Positions 5,260-7,490 of a stretch of DNA of 7,490 nt are shown in pieces. Location: NCBI GenBank assembly GCA_029258695.1, contig JARIBR010000273.1, positions 1-7,490 on the forward strand. The letters are read 5' to 3'. How positions within the stretch are numbered: position 1 is the stretch's first letter; each line of letters opens with the position of its first letter. The position numbers and the translations under genes were made by a program. This DNA comes from Quadrisphaera sp. (GTDB lineage: Bacteria; Actinomycetota; Actinomycetes; Actinomycetales; Quadrisphaeraceae). A model generated the notes under the pieces. That model was not told the origin of the DNA, did not search any database, and worked only from the letters and a program-made list of their open reading frames with translations.

Positions 5260-7490
5260 CCACGACCCCGCCACGGCCCGCTGTGTCCCGGCCTGCTGTG
5301 TCCCGGCCTGGTGTGTCCCGGCCTGCTGTGGCTCGCCGCCGACTTCGCGCGCTCGCCGCGACGACCGCCGTCGTCCTCGCGGCGAGCCTGCCCCTGCTGA
5401 GCCCCGTGGCCCCCGTTCCGCCAGCGCTCGCCGCGCCCCTGCCCGTCGTCGAGCCCGTCGCCGAGTCCGTCGCCGGCGCGAGGCTCCCGACGACGGTCTC
5501 GGCGGACGCGCTGCCCACGGTGCAGGTGGACGGGGTGGTGTGGGACCAGGTCGTCGTCGGCGCACGCGTCTACGTCACCGGGTCCTTCGCCACCGCTCGC
5601 CCCGCCGGCGCCGCCCCGGGGACCAGCCAGACGCCGCGGGCCAACCTGCTGGCCTTCGACCTCGTCACCGGGGAGCTCATCACGTCGTGGGCACCCACCC
5701 TCGACGCCCAGGGGCTCGCCATCACCGCATCCCCCGACGGGAGCCGCGTCTACGTCGGCGGGGACTTCACCACCGTCGACGGCGAGCGGCGCGAGCGGCT
5801 CGTCGCCCTCGACGCCGTCACCGGCACGCTCGTCGACGGCTTCGCCCCCGAGCTCAACGCCCGGGTGCGAGCCATCAGCGCCGTGGGGGACACCGTGCGC
5901 GTCGGCGGGTCCTTCACCGTCGCGGACGGCAGCGCCCGGACCCGCCTGGCTTCCTTCCGGGAGAGCGACGGCGCCCTGACGCCCTGGGCGCCAGCGGCGG
6001 ACCGCGAGGTCTTCGCGCTCGTCGCCCCGCCCGGGGCGGGCACCCTCGTCGTCGGCGGACGGTTCACCCGCCTCGCCGGCGCCTCCGCCTACGGGCTCGG
6101 CGCCGTGGACCTCGAGCGCGGCGCGCCGGCGCCCTTCGCGGCCAACCGGGTGGTGCGCAACGCCGGCGCCGACGCGGCCATCTACTCGCTGAGCAGCGAC
6201 GGCACGCGGGTGTACGGGACCGGCTACGTCTACGGGCCCGGCGGCAACCTCGAGAACGCCTTCGCCGCCGACGCCCGCACCGGGGAGCTCGCGTGGGTGA
6301 ACGGCTGCATCGGGGACAGCTATGACGTCGCGCCCGCCGGCGGCGTGCTCTACGCCGTCGGGCACCCGCACCGGTGCTCCGCGGTCGGCGCCTTCCCCGA
6401 GTCGCGCCCGCGCCAGTGGCAGCGCGCCCAGGCGATGACCGCCGCGCCGTCCCCGAGCGGGCGCACGAACAGCTCCGGCGCCTGCTCGGGACGGCCCGCA
6501 CCCGAGCTGCTGCACTGGCTGCCGAGCCTCGCCGTGGGCAGGGTCACCGGTCAGTCGCAGGCGGCGTGGACCGTCGACGCCGCCGACGGCTACGTGGTGC
6601 TCGGCGGGGAGTTCCCCCGCGTCAACGGCGCCGCCCAGCAGGGCCTCGTCCGCTTCCGCGACCGCAGCGACGCGCCGAACGGCTCCGGGCCGATCGGCTA
6701 CGACACGCTGGCGCCGAGGGCCACCGCGGGCACCGGGGGCAGCGCGGGCACGGTCTCCCTGCGGTGGGTGAGCGCCTGGGACCGGGACGACGAGAGGCTT
6801 ACGTACGAGGTGCTGCGCTCGGCCGGGGGCGGACGACCCGAGGTCGTCTCCACCACGGAGGGCGCCTCGTCGTGGTGGGATCGCCCCGCGCTCACCGCCA
6901 CCGACGACGCGGCGCCCGGCGGCGAGGTGACCTACCGGGTGCGCGTGAGCGACCCGGACGGGAACACGATGACCTCGCGCCCCACGACGGTGACCGTCAC
7001 GGAGCCCAGCACCCCGGAGCCGCCGGAGCCGCCGCTGCCGCCGGACGAGCCCGTACCGCCCGTACCGCCCGTACCGCCCGTACCGCCCGAGTCGGGTGAG
7101 CCGGACGGGCCCGGGTCGAGCGCCTCGGACGGCTTCTCGCGCGAGGCGTCCGGCTCGTGGGGCGTCGCGGACGTGGGCGGCGCGTGGTCCCTGGTCGGTC
7201 CCCCGTCCGTGTTCGCGGTACGGCAGGGGAGCGGCACCATCACCCTCGCGCCCCGCCTGGGCGTGGAGGCGGACCTGGCCGAGGTCTCCGCGGGCGACGT
7301 CGACGCGAGCGTGACCCTCGGCGGGACGGCCGGCAGCTACGCGGCGCTCGTGGTGCGCCGGGTCGACGCCGCCACCGACTTCCGCCTCCAGCTGCGCGGG
7401 TACGACGACGGCGCGATCGGGCTGTCGCTGCGCCGGCGCTCCGGGGGAGCGGAGACGGTGCTCGCCTCGACCACCCTGCCCGCGGGGACC
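5256..7490 (+). CDS. Very large secreted multidomain protein: beta-propeller, FN3-like, Pro-rich linker, LamG-like (3' truncated)
   Basis: The frame is open for 745 codons from GTG 5256 to the window edge, so the C-terminus is missing. The GTG overlaps the upstream stop, with GGTGG (5243-5247) 8 nt before it. A signal peptide is evident: a basic n-region (to about 31), a hydrophobic core LAATTAVVLAASLPLL (33-48) and an ALA-A site near 57-60. The propeller (about 85-470) has repeated (V/L)-Y/V-V-G-G-x-F blades at 104-111, 164-171, 213-220, 263-270 and 446-453, many followed by (V)-D/N-G, with AFD/ALDAVTG and WAP strands between. Cysteines 351 (NGCIGDSYDVAP) and 374 (GHPHRC) are placed to form a disulfide. 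An FN3/cadherin-like domain spans about 495-583 (TYRVRVSDPDGN). A proline linker (583-623) then leads to a LamG-like domain (625 on; SGSWGVADVGGAWS) seen in actinobacterial surface proteins that often also carry PKD domains. Likely roles are adhesion or matrix binding; no catalytic residues are recognised. Confidence 0.85.
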   Translation, partial: MTTTPPRPAVSRPAVSRPGVSRPAVARRRLRALAATTAVVLAASLPLLSPVAPVPPALAAPLPVVEPVAESVAGARLPTTVSADALPTVQVDGVVWDQVVVGARVYVTGSFATARPAGAAPGTSQTPRANLLAFDLVTGELITSWAPTLDAQGLAITASPDGSRVYVGGDFTTVDGERRERLVALDAVTGTLVDGFAPELNARVRAISAVGDTVRVGGSFTVADGSARTRLASFRESDGALTPWAPAADREVFALVAPPGAGTLVVGGRFTRLAGASAYGLGAVDLERGAPAPFAANRVVRNAGADAAIYSLSSDGTRVYGTGYVYGPGGNLENAFAADARTGELAWVNGCIGDSYDVAPAGGVLYAVGHPHRCSAVGAFPESRPRQWQRAQAMTAAPSPSGRTNSSGACSGRPAPELLHWLPSLAVGRVTGQSQAAWTVDAADGYVVLGGEFPRVNGAAQQGLVRFRDRSDAPNGSGPIGYDTLAPRATAGTGGSAGTVSLRWVSAWDRDDERLTYEVLRSAGGGRPEVVSTTEGASSWWDRPALTATDDAAPGGEVTYRVRVSDPDGNTMTSRPTTVTVTEPSTPEPPEPPLPPDEPVPPVPPVPPVPPESGEPDGPGSSASDGFSREASGSWGVADVGGAWSLVGPPSVFAVRQGSGTITLAPRLGVEADLAEVSAGDVDASVTLGGTAGSYAALVVRRVDAATDFRLQLRGYDDGAIGLSLRRRSGGAETVLASTTLPAGT
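5280..5330 (+). repeat. Tandem 15-bp repeat in the signal-peptide n-region (AVSRP)
   Basis: The unit GCTGTGTCCCGGCCT occurs exactly at 5280-5294 and 5295-5309, with one substitution at 5310-5324, and a partial fourth copy (GCTGTG) at 5325-5330. It encodes AVSRP, AVSRP, GVSRP, AV. Each copy brings an arginine and an in-frame GTG codon (5283, 5298, 5313, 5328), so the true start could be one of these rather than 5256. Gain or loss of copies keeps the frame. Confidence 0.9.
7053..7088 (+). repeat. Four perfect 9-bp repeats (GTACCGCCC) encoding VPP in the proline linker
   Basis: Four uninterrupted copies at 7053-7061, 7062-7070, 7071-7079 and 7080-7088 encode VPP-VPP-VPP-VPP (residues 600-611), between the FN3-like and LamG-like domains. 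All four valines use GTA, while the gene otherwise almost always uses GTC or GTG. Recent expansion from a single unit by slippage is the simplest explanation. Confidence 0.9.

Noticed and set aside
5133..6515. 460-codon open frame on the minus strand opposite the large secreted protein
   Set aside because: It is the antisense shadow of a plus-strand frame with signal peptide and propeller motifs; its repeats mirror the AVSRP array and no domain is visible.

Overview
The window is extremely GC-rich, with codon third positions almost all G or C. It uses GTG starts and encodes alanine- and proline-rich secreted proteins, actinobacterial-type beta-propeller proteins and cell-wall-binding repeats. 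Together these point to a high-GC Gram-positive bacterium (Actinomycetota). I cannot name the genus from the sequence alone. There are no RNA genes, CRISPR arrays, insertion sequences or integrase genes; it reads as chromosomal cell-surface / exopolysaccharide territory.

Layout: (1) 1-543 (+), the 3' end of a CpsD/Wzc-type polysaccharide-synthesis P-loop kinase. (2) 544-735, a spacer holding a 27-bp interrupted inverted repeat. (3) 736-1782 (+), a secreted right-handed parallel beta-helix protein. (4) 1783-1965, a spacer with a good sigma70-type promoter (GTGACA-N17-TACGGT) that has a dyad between its boxes, followed by a leader hairpin just before the Shine-Dalgarno. (5) 1966-3051 (+), a family 2 glycosyltransferase. 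(6) 3079-4239 (-), a membrane-anchored protein with three cell-wall-binding type 2 (CWB2) repeats, convergent with the glycosyltransferase; the 27-bp gap forms a hairpin whose arms contain both stop codons. (7) 4240-4380, a divergent promoter region. (8) 4381-5259 (+), a membrane-anchored protein with a disordered linker and a DUF4352-like beta-sandwich. (9) 5256-7490 (+), overlapping it by 4 bp, a very large secreted multidomain protein (signal peptide, beta-propeller, FN3-like domain, Pro-rich linker, LamG-like domain) that runs off the window.

Taken together the genes look like one surface-polymer neighbourhood: a kinase that controls chain synthesis, a glycosyltransferase that builds the glycan, a beta-helix protein that may cut or bind it, and three exported proteins that could tie cell wall, membrane and extracellular matrix together. 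That joint role is inferred from family membership and proximity. The most notable points are the dyads in the two upstream regions of the left half, the stop-codon hairpin, the coupled exported gene pair at the right end, and in-frame tandem repeats in flexible segments of the exported proteins.
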